From contig JARFXP010000002.1 of the NCBI GenBank assembly GCA_029194675.1, forward strand, positions 620,001 to 684,000: a DNA stretch of 64,000 nucleotides, written 5' to 3'. Below the pieces are notes generated by a model. That model saw only the letters and a list, made by a program, of their open reading frames with translations, ran no database searches and was not told the DNA's origin. Made by a program: the position numbers and the translations under genes. The number at the start of each line of letters is the position of its first letter. The stretch's first letter is position 1. This stretch comes from Nitrospira sp. (GTDB taxonomy: Bacteria; Nitrospirota; Nitrospiria; Nitrospirales; Nitrospiraceae). This document shows positions 35,484 through 43,718 of the stretch, in pieces.

Positions 35484-36311
35484 ATGCACTGGAAGGTATC
35501 ACACCCTAGGTCCTCACGATCACGCTCTCTAGCATGGTGGTGTGTCTCAGCAACAGTTTGCGGAGTCAGCATCGCGTGGATGGAGGCGACACCGGTCGGT
35601 CTTGCGAACATGGCCGACGTTCCCTTCGTGCGGCTTGTCATCGGATGGTTGGGTCTTTTCATCGCTGCCGGAGTTGGGGTGGCCGGACTCTTGTGTTGGC
35701 CTTATAGTCAGGACCTTGCACGGCGCAAGCAGGATGGTGCGCCATCGGCGTACGATGGTCTGACCGGTCTTCCAACCAGACGGCTTTTTCTTGTACTTCT
35801 CAAACAGGCGCTGAGCAGGGCTGAGACGACTAAGCGGCACGTTGCTGTCTTGCTGTGTGCCTTGGAACAGTTCCGCCCGCTGTCCACCTCCTCAGCCGCC
35901 CCAAGTATGACGCTGGTCGTGCGAGTGCAAGCCGCCCGCATCAAAAGCGCTTTGCGACCTCACGACGTGGTGGCACGCTTGGACGAATACACCTTCGCCG
36001 TCATCGCCGACAATCTCGAATCGCCGGACGAGGCTCGATTGATCGCCGAGAAAATCCAGAAGGCCATAGCGCTTCCACTGTTGGTCGAGGGCCAGGAGTT
36101 GCTGATTTCCTGCCGAATAGGAGGAATCGTGGGACCGCAAAAGGGGACTGATGCCGAGTCATTCCTTGGTGCCGCGTCACGAGCCCTCTCGGAGAGTCAA
36201 GCAGCCGACGCCTCTATTGCATTTGCGTCGGATCTATCATCGCCTTTCCTCTCGCCGTCAAGCCATGTCCCCACAGGCCGAGTGCGTCACTACGCGGACG
36301 CGCGGCATTAG
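35484..36311 (+). CDS. Membrane protein with degenerate GGDEF domain
   Basis: This is a 275-residue protein with two hydrophobic segments (about residues 15-32 and 48-70), then a GGDEF-type fold (about 88-245) starting YDGLTGLPTRRLFLVLLKQA. The active-site block reads RPHDVVARLDEYTFAVIAD: the two glycines of GGDEF are missing, so diguanylate cyclase activity is unlikely. The RxxD inhibitory-site motif (RPHD) remains and could still bind c-di-GMP. It lies 235 bp after fliA on the same strand. A weak FliA-like site (TCAG-N15-ACCGATAC) is at 35329-35355. Confidence 0.8.
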   Translation: MHWKVSHPRSSRSRSLAWWCVSATVCGVSIAWMEATPVGLANMADVPFVRLVIGWLGLFIAAGVGVAGLLCWPYSQDLARRKQDGAPSAYDGLTGLPTRRLFLVLLKQALSRAETTKRHVAVLLCALEQFRPLSTSSAAPSMTLVVRVQAARIKSALRPHDVVARLDEYTFAVIADNLESPDEARLIAEKIQKAIALPLLVEGQELLISCRIGGIVGPQKGTDAESFLGAASRALSESQAADASIAFASDLSSPFLSPSSHVPTGRVRHYADARH

Positions 36312-36372
36312 CTTCATTGCGAATAATAAACCGCTAGGCTGTACTCCTCATGCGACGAGCGGAGGTCTTCCG

Positions 36373-36597
36373 TCAGTCGTCTAGGAATTCGGCAGGGGAC
36401 ACACCGGCTTGCTTGAGGATAGCACGCAGAGTGCCCTCGGGCATGTTGCCTGGATGGTTAGGAATGGTCGTGTACCGAAGAGTGGACGGATTGAACCAAA
36501 TCTCGTGACTGCCTGCAGCCTGACGATTGAACTGAAATCCAAGGGCTTTGAGCCGTTGAACGATTTCTCGATACGTAAAGCCAGCCAGTCGCCCCAT
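36373..36597 (-). CDS. hicA: HicA-type mRNA interferase toxin
   Basis: This is a 74-residue toxin of the dsRBD-like HicA fold: YREIVQRLKALGFQFNRQAA, then GSHEIWFNPSTLRYTTIPNH and PEGTLRAILKQAGVS. The catalytic His is in GSHEIW. Its ATG overlaps the TAA of the upstream antitoxin by one base, so the order is hicB-hicA, the less common one. It cleaves mRNA when free of HicB. Confidence 0.92.
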   Translation of the reverse strand: MGRLAGFTYREIVQRLKALGFQFNRQAAGSHEIWFNPSTLRYTTIPNHPGNMPEGTLRAILKQAGVSPAEFLDD

Positions 36598-36827
36598 TAG
36601 GCATTGACGATGAGGGGATAATCGAATTCATCACGGGCGGGTGGCAGAGGAGGCTCTCCTTCGTGCTCCTGTTTGGCTTCCAAGAGCTTTTTGGCGACAT
36701 CGCGGGCAATCTCGATGGTTTCTTGAATGGTACGTCCTTGCACCACAAGTCCCTGTATGACGTCGGACGTTGCGAGATAGACGCCCTCAGGGAGTTTTTC
36801 AATATGGAGGTTGACGATGCGCTCCAT
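36597..36827 (-). CDS. hicB: HicB-type antitoxin
   Basis: This is a 76-residue protein; ATG 36827 is chosen because GAAGAGG lies 5-6 nt upstream. The DUF1902/HicB-like fold is recognisable: VNLHIEKLPEGVYLATSDVI, GLVVQGRTIQETIEIARDV. It lacks a clear DNA-binding C-terminal extension. It overlaps hicA by one base and presumably neutralises it. Confidence 0.85.
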   Translation of the reverse strand: MERIVNLHIEKLPEGVYLATSDVIQGLVVQGRTIQETIEIARDVAKKLLEAKQEHEGEPPLPPARDEFDYPLIVNA

Positions 36828-37211
36828 GTGAACCTCTTCCGCCGGAATCCAGCCTCTGTCCCGCTGAGGAGCTATCGTACCTGATGGTCCGGTCCCAAGT
36901 CGAGAGAACGTCATGATTATCGCTGACATTGTTCCGTCAGCGGGACGAGCCATGATCTCGATGAAGTAATCCCTGCCGCAACCCTGTTCTGCTTTCCTTG
37001 CCTACTCCTGACAATCCCGCAGAATCCAAGCGAGCGCCCTACAAGCTCCATCCTTCCGTCGCCCGAAGAGTTGCCGCCTTTGTATGAGGCCTGTCCCTCG
37101 CAGCCCTCTACATCGTCGAGGGAACTGGACGAATTGTTGAAGCCGCAAAAGAAGACGGCGGAGGAGGGCTGCCACAAGAGGCAGCCCTCCTCTTCATGAG
37201 ATCGGGGCGGA
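36828..37211. other. Gene-free spacer between hicB and the SBBP protein
   Basis: These 384 bp hold no convincing gene. The minus-strand frame continuing upstream of hicB lacks family similarity. The end contains the hairpin at 37162-37191. Confidence 0.5.
37162..37191 (-). terminator. Intrinsic terminator after the SBBP-repeat protein gene
   Basis: AGGAGGGCTGCC and GGCAGCCCTCCT make a perfect 12-bp stem with a 6-nt loop, 20 bp past the stop of the minus-strand gene. On that strand it is followed by the T-rich CCGTCTTCTTTTGC. Confidence 0.75.
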
Positions 37212-38663
37212 TTATGGACTCGTCGAGGTATAGAGCTGGCCGTCGTCGATCGCGGTCAGCCCTTTCTTCTGGCTATGGGGCACGCCAACTGTGACTGCGC
37301 CACCACAGGAACTGCCCTGGCCGTCGTCGGCCTTGAACGAGATTTGATAGACGTGGCCGTTGCCGCTCCCGGATCGTTCGGCGCGCACCGAGGCTGCGCC
37401 GACCTGAATCACCGCATCGGGACTGGTGTTGCCGTCGCCCTTGCCCTTGACCGGCTCGTCCTGGGTCACGCCGGTCACGGTGATCGTCACCGAATCCCCA
37501 TCCGGATCGGTCACCCCCATGATGGCGATCGGGACCAACTGATGATTGGGCGCCCAGAGAGCGGCGGGATTGGCCTGGGCCGCGCCACAGACGGGAGGCT
37601 GGTTCGTCACCGAGGCACTGAGTTTGGTCACGAAGGCATCCACGATCCCTCCGGGAGCGGGCTGGCTCGCATTGAGCGTGGGAAAGTCCACGGACAAAGT
37701 GATGCCTGTCACATAAGCCTGGCCGCTCCCGTCCACCGCGATGCCCAACCCTTGATCGCCATTATCACTGCCGCCGAGGTAGGTGGAGTAGAGCAAGACC
37801 GGATCGATGACGAGGGGTTTGGTGCGATCATAGGCCGCGAGCTGGATGCCGATTTTGGGAAGGGTTGAGTCCTGAGGGTTGGACGCGGACCGCGCGGAGC
37901 GCACATTGGCGACCTGCCGCTCGACGAGGTAGTGCCCGGCGACGAGCGTCTTGTGCCCATCCGGTTCGAGTTGGTAGATGACCGGCTTCTGGACCAGCAG
38001 GTCGCCCAGGTCGGTCGCGAGGAGAAGAGCACCGCTGTCGGCCACATGGATGTCGGATGCCCCTTCGAAGGCCAGCCTGATCTGATCCGGGTCGGCCCCC
38101 GGCGCCACGATGAAGTCGTACTCCAATGTGCCCTGGTTCCCATAATAGGCGAGATCGACGCCCGGGTAGACCTCTTGGTACTGGACCTTGGCGTAGATGG
38201 GAATGTTGGTCCGCCACTTGGCCGGGTCATTGCCGATGAAATAATTCACGATCCCCGGAAGTGGTTCCTTGCCTTCCACGGCCGGCGTGGGATTCGCTCC
38301 CTCCAATTTCATCCGCACGACCGCCTGCTTGATCGCCGGCGGCTCCGGCCTGGCGATAGGCTCACCGCGCCCTTGTTGAGCCGGCTCCCTGGTCGGTTCC
38401 CGCTGTTGCAACACCAGGACCGATTCGGATGGGGTGAGAAAGAGGCGGTAGCCGGTGCCGCGAGCCAGGAACGTGACTTGTTCATCCACCTGGCCCTGAT
38501 TGGCTTCAAACTGGAGCGGCAGCCGCATCAGGGTCGCGGCCATGTGAGATGTCGAGAGAGCCGGTGCCGGGTTTGGTGGAGACACGGCTGCCTCGCTCCT
38601 GCCCACGGGGCCGAGGACGACGAGCGTGATGGTCAGTAGCCGCAGAAAGATGGGGTGACGCAT
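37212..38663 (-). CDS. Exported DUF7948/SBBP-repeat protein
   Basis: This is a 483-residue protein with a signal peptide (LVVLGPVGRSEA). A DUF7948-type region (about residues 45-260) begins PLQFEANQGQVDEQVTFLAR and includes NYFIGNDPAKWRTNIPIYAK and GVDLAYYGNQGTLEYDFIVA. Only one SBBP beta-propeller unit follows (YSTYLGGSDNGDQGLGIAVD, AYVTGITLSVDFPTLN); relatives usually carry many. The last 130 residues look like a secreted Ig/cadherin-like module (VTDPDGDSVTITVTGVTQDE). The shortened propeller suggests internal deletion. A surface or extracellular role is inferred. Confidence 0.8.
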   Translation of the reverse strand: MRHPIFLRLLTITLVVLGPVGRSEAAVSPPNPAPALSTSHMAATLMRLPLQFEANQGQVDEQVTFLARGTGYRLFLTPSESVLVLQQREPTREPAQQGRGEPIARPEPPAIKQAVVRMKLEGANPTPAVEGKEPLPGIVNYFIGNDPAKWRTNIPIYAKVQYQEVYPGVDLAYYGNQGTLEYDFIVAPGADPDQIRLAFEGASDIHVADSGALLLATDLGDLLVQKPVIYQLEPDGHKTLVAGHYLVERQVANVRSARSASNPQDSTLPKIGIQLAAYDRTKPLVIDPVLLYSTYLGGSDNGDQGLGIAVDGSGQAYVTGITLSVDFPTLNASQPAPGGIVDAFVTKLSASVTNQPPVCGAAQANPAALWAPNHQLVPIAIMGVTDPDGDSVTITVTGVTQDEPVKGKGDGNTSPDAVIQVGAASVRAERSGSGNGHVYQISFKADDGQGSSCGGAVTVGVPHSQKKGLTAIDDGQLYTSTSP

Positions 38664-39070
38664 GATGCGCCTCCTTCGTGAGGGATGGTGGGTCTTCGAG
38701 TCGGATGCCTGGTCGTGAGAGGCTCCTCACGATCGGATCGGCTCGCTTCGGGAGGGAGGTCCTGATGATGACGTGCATGAGTGGTGCGGTCTTCTGGGTG
38801 ATCCGCGGTCTCGGCGAAGCGCTGAGATGGAACAAGGCGAGTGAAGGGAGAGCGCGGAGGCCGAGGTGTGAGCGGAGACGACCGATGCGGATGTGGAGGG
38901 CCATGTGGCGCCTCGAATGAACCGAATGGTCCAGGGGGCAACTACTTATACATCCCGCCAACGGATGTCAAGACGGTGGTTGTGCCAAAACAATGAGGGA
39001 CAGGCTGGTTTTCTACCAAGGGCTTTGGCGGGATGGCTTTCAGCCATGACAGAACTGATGCAGGCGACCG
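38664..39070. other. Spacer upstream of the SBBP protein
   Basis: No gene is supported in these 407 bp; open frames here are arginine-rich shadows. A possible minus-strand promoter for the SBBP gene is TTGACA (38966-38971) with TATAAG (38945-38950), but the 15-bp spacing is short. The small hairpin GGCTTTCAGCC lies at about 39033. Confidence 0.4.
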
Positions 39071-39454
39071 TTACGATTGAACGGCGTGGGTACGTGTACG
39101 CCTCAGGCGGCTGGGACGTCGGGTACGGTGAGGGGCCGTTTCCATGGTGGATAGTCCTGAGAGCGCGACGGGCTCGCGGTCGGGGAACTCTGCGATCAGT
39201 AACAGCTGACCACCCATGGCTTCAATGTAGCTTCGCAGAGTGGACAACAGCAAATCACTGCGTTGTTCGAGACGCGACACACCATCCTGGCCAATGCCGA
39301 GAGTTTTGGCCATACGCTGCTGCGTGAGGGTTAAGGCCTGTCGGAGATCCCGGAGAGACATTTCTTCGCCAATCAGCTCGGTGGCGCGCGCTTCGATCTT
39401 CTTGCGCCGCGTGGGACTCAAGCCCTTCATGATGTCGTGTACATGGGTTGTCAC
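39071..39454 (-). CDS. XRE-family antitoxin (HigA-like)
   Basis: This is a 127-residue protein with a helix-turn-helix at about residues 35-75 (SLRDLRQALTLTQQRMAKTL, GIGQDGVSRLEQRSDLLLST). The sequence after about residue 95 is basic and probably disordered. It follows the toxin with a 4-bp ATGA overlap, the toxin-first order of HigBA systems. It presumably binds the toxin and represses the pair. Confidence 0.88.
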   Translation of the reverse strand: MTTHVHDIMKGLSPTRRKKIEARATELIGEEMSLRDLRQALTLTQQRMAKTLGIGQDGVSRLEQRSDLLLSTLRSYIEAMGGQLLLIAEFPDREPVALSGLSTMETAPHRTRRPSRLRRTRTHAVQS

Positions 39455-39822
39455 AGTTGTTTCCTTCCCTGTTTCAATCGTCCGAGATGGGCATCCAACC
39501 GCTTATCCGCCTTCCGGATGAGTTCTTCGTAGAAACGTCTTTCGCTTCCGCCTGATTTATCCCCGGCGACAAGCAGAATGGCGTGTCGGCGGGGATCAAA
39601 GGCAAAGGCGACACGCCAGACCCCATCAGCGGCGTGGAAGCGCAGTTCTTTCATGTTCGCATGACGCGACCCTTTGAGCGTGTCCGCACGGGGACGGCCG
39701 AGCTCAGGGCCGAATTCTTCGATCAGGCGCGCGTGGGCCAAAATTTCGTCCTGGACGTCTTCAGGGAATTCATCGAACTCCGGCTGGAATTCCCGAGCTA
39801 TCTCGACATCCCATCTCTTCAC
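39451..39822 (-). CDS. RelE/ParE-superfamily toxin (HigB / Gp49-like)
   Basis: This is a 123-residue toxin if read from GTG 39822 (VKRWDVEIAREF). The Gp49-like core reads FDEFPEDVQDEILAHARLIE, HANMKELRFHAADGVWRVAF and RRHAILLVAGDKSGGSERRF. The frame extends upstream to GTG 39897, but a promoter occupies that segment, so 39822 is preferred. It probably acts as a ribosome-dependent or free mRNA interferase. Coupled to the XRE antitoxin by a 4-bp overlap. Confidence 0.85.
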   Translation of the reverse strand: MKRWDVEIAREFQPEFDEFPEDVQDEILAHARLIEEFGPELGRPRADTLKGSRHANMKELRFHAADGVWRVAFAFDPRRHAILLVAGDKSGGSERRFYEELIRKADKRLDAHLGRLKQGRKQL

Positions 39823-39828
39823 CTGTGG

Positions 39829-39857
39829 AGTATGGCACACAATACATATGCTGTCAA
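39829..39857 (-). promoter_or_regulatory. Sigma-70-type promoter for the HigBA-like pair, implying a leaderless mRNA
   Basis: On the minus strand TTGACA and CATACT are separated by 17 bp (GCATATGTATTGTGTGC). The -10 ends at 39829, so transcription should start near 39822, exactly at the GTG start codon. No ribosome-binding site is visible before that GTG. Confidence 0.55.
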
Positions 39858-40155
39858 ACACATGTATCGTCAAGACATCTTTGCAAGCGCGCTTCACCGA
39901 AATCCTCGTGGAAGAGGAAGCCCATCTGCAGCAAAGCCCATGTCCAACGCTGTACCGATGCAGGGCAACGACCCTCGTTCACTAGGAATATTTTTCACTG
40001 AGCCTGGTAGGAATGGCCTAGCGCGATCCTGTCAGGTGATGACGACTTCCCTCATTCCTTCTTCTATCGGCATTCAGTTCCCGTAATCTCATAAGAAATT
40101 GGCTCATTTCCAATCGTCCCTTGGTACTTATCCGACCAATATCTCGTCGGCGAAC
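39858..40155. other. Spacer between the HigBA-like pair and flgF
   Basis: I see no gene here. Short open frames on the plus strand are shadows of the toxin gene or lack start signals. Confidence 0.45.
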
Positions 40156-40172
40156 CTGGCATGAGGGTTGCT
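40156..40172 (+). promoter_or_regulatory. Sigma-54-type -24/-12 promoter for the flgF operon
   Basis: CTGGCATGAGGGTTGCT contains TGGCAT, a 5-bp spacer and TTGCT, 34 bp before the flgF ATG at 40206. It also rules out the in-frame ATG at 40161 as a start, because that codon lies inside the promoter. Confidence 0.75.
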
Positions 40173-40205
40173 GTCCCTCTCTCGAAAGCAAAAGGAGCGG
40201 GCAGC

Positions 40206-40976
40206 ATGAATCGAGGTATCTATCCGATCTTGTCCGGAGCACTGGCCCATGAACGGCGGATGCAAGTCTTCGCGAACAATATGGCCAACGTGAATACCGC
40301 CGGCTTCAAGCAGGATGAGCAGGCCTTCAAATCCATCTTTCCTCGATACCATGCAGTGATTCCGGTCGGCAGTCCAACTGGAGGATTGGCCCAACAGATC
40401 ATGGCCAGACCGTTTGGGGTTACGGAACGTGCGTTTGTGGCTCCACACATGGTGAAGACAACGTTCGAAGCGGGTCGGATCAGACTCACAGGCAACCCCT
40501 TGGACATTGCGATTCAAGGGCCCGGGTTTTTCGAGGTGAATACTCCACAAGGAATTCGATACAGCCGCAACGGGATGTTGTCGCTCGATCGTGAGCGTCG
40601 GTTGGTGAACGGACTCGGCTATCCCGTGATGGGTACCAAGGGCGAGATTAAGGTCCCTGCGGGCAAGTTGGAGATTACGGCGCAAGGCGATATCAAGGTA
40701 GACGACAAGACTGTTGCGACGATCAAAGTCATGGAATTCGACAAAGACGAGATGCCGCAAAAATCATCGGATGGCCTATTTTCCTCCGGCAAAGGCAAAC
40801 TCGCCAAAACTCCACAGCTTCAGGTCGGACATATCGAAGAGTCCAACGTCAATTCCATCGGCGAGATGGTGAAGATGATTCAGGGCATGCGCAACTATGA
40901 ATCGACGCAAAAGTTGATTCAGACGCTTGATCGGATGGCTGAGGTCGCGATTCAAGACGTAGGGCGGGTGTTATGA
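40206..40976 (+). CDS. flgF: Flagellar proximal/distal rod protein FlgF
   Basis: This is a 256-residue rod protein. ATG 40206 (MNRGIYPILSGALAHERRMQ) is chosen because AGGAG lies about 10 nt upstream and a promoter covers the earlier ATG. The rod motif NNMANVNTAGFKQDEQAF is followed by the FlgE/F/G fold (ALDIAIQGPGFFEVNTPQ-like, YSRNGMLSLDRERRLVNGLG). The C-terminal helix is IEESNVNSIGEMVKMIQGMR. First gene of flagellar block two. Confidence 0.93.
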   Translation: MNRGIYPILSGALAHERRMQVFANNMANVNTAGFKQDEQAFKSIFPRYHAVIPVGSPTGGLAQQIMARPFGVTERAFVAPHMVKTTFEAGRIRLTGNPLDIAIQGPGFFEVNTPQGIRYSRNGMLSLDRERRLVNGLGYPVMGTKGEIKVPAGKLEITAQGDIKVDDKTVATIKVMEFDKDEMPQKSSDGLFSSGKGKLAKTPQLQVGHIEESNVNSIGEMVKMIQGMRNYESTQKLIQTLDRMAEVAIQDVGRVL

Positions 40977-41091
40977 GACGGAATGTGTATCGCCGACGGC
41001 CACCAGTTGATGGCAAGGCCTGGATATCAGCTGATGTGAAATCTCTTGCGATCAGCTATCTGCGATCAGTTCTGCAGCTCTGGAGGATTCT

Positions 41092-41883
41092 ATGATTCGT
41101 GCCATGTGGACAGCGGCGACCGGCATGACGGCGCAGCAGATCAACGTCGACACCATCGCGCACAACCTCGCCAACGTCAACACCAACTCATTTAAACGCA
41201 GCCGGGCGGAATTTGCCGACTTGCTCTATCAAATTCAACGCCTTCCCGGCACGAATGCATCCAACGTGGGCGTATTTCCCGTCGGCATCCAAGTCGGGGC
41301 CGGGGTGCGTCCAACGACGGTGGCGAAAGAATGGCTGCAAGGCAATATGCGTCAAACGAATAACGAACTGGACTTGGCGATCGACGGCAACGGCTTTTTC
41401 CAAGTGTCTCGTCCCGACGGAACGATCATGTACACCAGAAATGGTTCCTTCAAACGCGACAACGTGGGCAACCTTGTGACCGGTGATGGCGATCTACTAA
41501 ACCCCGTCATCACGATTCCGTCCGGCGCACTGAAGGTGGATATCGGTCAGGACGGCACGGTCTCGGTCTTACTTCCCGGCGTGACGCAAGCGTCACAGGT
41601 CGGCCAGATTCAACTCACACGATTCGACAATCCTTCCGGGTTGGTCGCCATGGGAAACAATCTCTTTATCGACAGTTTTGCATCGGGACCTCCAACACAG
41701 GGGACAGGCGGCTTCACCACCGGATTCGGCACGATTCAGCAGGGATTCCTGGAGAGCTCGAATGTCAACCTCGCCGAGGAAATGGTCAACATGATCATCG
41801 CCCAGCGAAGTTACGAGATTAACTCCAAGACGATTCAGGCATCCGACGAAATGATGGCCATTGCCAACAATCTCAGACGATAA
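41092..41883 (+). CDS. flgG: Flagellar distal rod protein FlgG
   Basis: This is a 263-residue distal rod subunit. Characteristic text is MIRAMWTAATGMTAQQINVD, HNLANVNTNSFKRSRAEFAD, LDLAIDGNGFFQVSRPDG and FLESSNVNLAEEMVNMIIAQ, with SYEINSKTIQASDEMM at the end. CTGGAGGATTCT precedes the ATG. The 115-bp gap after flgF contains a twofold TGCGATCAG repeat. Confidence 0.97.
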   Translation: MIRAMWTAATGMTAQQINVDTIAHNLANVNTNSFKRSRAEFADLLYQIQRLPGTNASNVGVFPVGIQVGAGVRPTTVAKEWLQGNMRQTNNELDLAIDGNGFFQVSRPDGTIMYTRNGSFKRDNVGNLVTGDGDLLNPVITIPSGALKVDIGQDGTVSVLLPGVTQASQVGQIQLTRFDNPSGLVAMGNNLFIDSFASGPPTQGTGGFTTGFGTIQQGFLESSNVNLAEEMVNMIIAQRSYEINSKTIQASDEMMAIANNLRR

Positions 41884-41893
41884 GGAGCGCCTC

Positions 41894-42694
41894 ATGTCCG
41901 GATTCTTACCGATCCTGATCATGCTCCTTTTGCCAGGAATCTTCGATGTGACGGCGGTAGTTGCGGGACCGAGTGGCGAATCTCGCGCGACTTCGCCGAT
42001 GTCTCGAACTGCGATTCATCGCGCGGCCGACAGCGTTGTGGAACGAACGGCTCCCAGCGAGGTCAGTCCCGATCTGATTAGGAAGGCCATTCAGAAGCAT
42101 CTGGAGAGCGAGTGGGGGCGCAAGGTCAAGACCGTGCATGTAACGGTCCTGGAACCAGCTGACCCTGTGATGATTCCCGGTGGGACGGTGGAATTACATG
42201 TTATTCCCGGCCCCACGGAAGAAGGCTTAGGCCGGCGCCTGTTTCATGTAGAGGCGGTGGCGAACGGAAAACCTCTGAGGACGATCCAAGTGATGGCTGA
42301 TATTGCGGCGATGATCGATGCGGTCGTGGCGACCCGCTTGCTGAAGACCGACGAACTGATCGAGATGGGAGATCTCAAGACTGTCGGAATGAAGGTTCAT
42401 CAGGTCAACCATCCTTTCATTACGGATCAAGGTGAGGTCATAGGAAAAAGCGCCTCACGACCTCTTCCGCCGGATACTCCGTTGCGCGCCGCATTCGTGA
42501 AGCTTCCGTTGGTGATCAAAAAGGGCGATCGAGTCCTCATCGAAGCGCGACGTGGGGGGCTCTCGATTCGGGCCTATGGCGTGACGAAATCGAGCGGACA
42601 AATCGGGCAGACCATCATGGTCGCCAATCTGGATTCCGGCAGAGAGCTGAGGGCTAAAGTCATTGCTCCCAATCTCGTTCAGGTGGAGTTCTAG
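41894..42694 (+). CDS. flgA: P-ring assembly chaperone FlgA
   Basis: This is a 266-residue periplasmic chaperone for FlgI. ATG 41894 has AGGAG 6 nt upstream; a TTG start at 41861 would overlap flgG. A signal peptide (FLPILIMLLLPGIFDVTAVV) leads to the FlgA N-terminal region and a C-terminal SAF domain (TRLLKTDELIEMGDLKTVGM, AAFVKLPLVIKKGDRVLIEA, SGQIGQTIMVANLDSGRELR). Confidence 0.93.
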   Translation: MSGFLPILIMLLLPGIFDVTAVVAGPSGESRATSPMSRTAIHRAADSVVERTAPSEVSPDLIRKAIQKHLESEWGRKVKTVHVTVLEPADPVMIPGGTVELHVIPGPTEEGLGRRLFHVEAVANGKPLRTIQVMADIAAMIDAVVATRLLKTDELIEMGDLKTVGMKVHQVNHPFITDQGEVIGKSASRPLPPDTPLRAAFVKLPLVIKKGDRVLIEARRGGLSIRAYGVTKSSGQIGQTIMVANLDSGRELRAKVIAPNLVQVEF

Positions 42695-42701
42695 AAAAAT
42701 C

Positions 42702-43418
42702 GTGGTGACTCTCGCTCTGTCCCTTAACCTAAGCCTGCCTTGCCGATCCACGGGTCTTGGTGTCATTGCGGTGCTGCTCCTTCAGGGATGTTCGAGTCCG
42801 CCGAATGTCGCGAGCAAAGTCGTCGTGGCTCCATTGCCGCCGCCGAAGACGGTGGGTTCGCTCTGGCAAGAAGAGAACGGGCGGGCCTATCTCTATGAGG
42901 ACCTCCGCGCGATGCGCATCGGCGATATCCTTACCGTAAAGATCGTCGAAAAACACAAAGGATCGAAGTCGGCGGATACGGAGGCCCAACGCGAGTCGAC
43001 GATTAAGAATAGTCTCGTCGGCAGTGCGATGGGATATATCGGAATACCGGGCATACGATTGAGCGATGAGACTCGACGGGGGATGGGAATCGACGCCAGC
43101 GCCAGTAATAAATTCGGTGGAAAAGGCGCGACGAGTCGTGAAGGGACTCTAACCGGGACCATTTCCGCGATCGTGACCGAAGTGCTTCCCAACGGCGATC
43201 TCCGTGTCGAGGGGCGTCGTGAAGTGACTGTCAACAGCGAAAAGCAGTTGATGAGCATCGGCGGCATCGTGCGGCGAGTCGATGTTGATACAAAGAATAC
43301 GGTTCTATCATCCGCCATCGCCGACGCCAGAATCGAATATTCCGGTCTCGGTGTGCTTGACGACGTGCAGCGACCAGGGTGGTTCATTCGCATTCTCGAT
43401 TGGGTCTATCCGTTCTGA
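42702..43418 (+). CDS. flgH: Flagellar L-ring protein FlgH (lipoprotein)
   Basis: This is an outer-membrane L-ring lipoprotein of about 238 residues. The lipobox LLLQGC is clear. Family motifs are GSLWQEENGRAYLYEDLRAM, GDILTVKIVEKHKGSKSADT, EGRREVTVNSEKQLMSIGGI and DARIEYSGLGVLDDVQRPGW. The start is uncertain: GTG 42702 or 42705 gives a normal signal sequence, while TTG 42663 would overlap flgA. GGTGGAG lies 13 nt before 42702. Confidence 0.92.
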   Translation: MVTLALSLNLSLPCRSTGLGVIAVLLLQGCSSPPNVASKVVVAPLPPPKTVGSLWQEENGRAYLYEDLRAMRIGDILTVKIVEKHKGSKSADTEAQRESTIKNSLVGSAMGYIGIPGIRLSDETRRGMGIDASASNKFGGKGATSREGTLTGTISAIVTEVLPNGDLRVEGRREVTVNSEKQLMSIGGIVRRVDVDTKNTVLSSAIADARIEYSGLGVLDDVQRPGWFIRILDWVYPF

Positions 43419-43432
43419 GGAGGGAGTCTGCC

Positions 43433-43699
43433 ATGGCGGCTTCGTTGAGACGCACGACAACGAGGAGGGGGATTCCCAAGCGGCGTCCCTTCAATCCTCA
43501 CACTCTGCAGATGATGGTGCAGAGTGGAGTCGTACGACGGGCTGACTTTGATCCCCCCTCCTCCGAGAGCAGGACGCAATTCCATATGCTGGAAGATGTT
43601 GATCGTGACTCGGTGAAAGAAGTGGTCCCTGAACAGGGATGGCTGGCGCGCTTTCTACTTGCTCGTCGGTCGCAGTTCTCCATTTCTAAACGTCCGTAG
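43433..43699 (+). CDS. Small basic protein of unknown function between flgH and flgI
   Basis: This is an 88-residue frame starting at ATG 43433 with a strong AGGAGGGAG 5-6 nt upstream. The N-terminus is very basic (SLRRTTTRRGIPKRRPF), followed by NPHTLQMMVQSGVVRRADFD and a C-terminal WLARFLLARRSQFSISKRP. No signal peptide or transmembrane segment is visible and no family is recognised. Position inside the flgA-H-I unit suggests a cytoplasmic role in flagellar biogenesis, but this is inference. Confidence 0.7.
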   Translation: MAASLRRTTTRRGIPKRRPFNPHTLQMMVQSGVVRRADFDPPSSESRTQFHMLEDVDRDSVKEVVPEQGWLARFLLARRSQFSISKRP

Positions 43700-43718
43700 C
43701 GAGACTGAGTACTCACGC

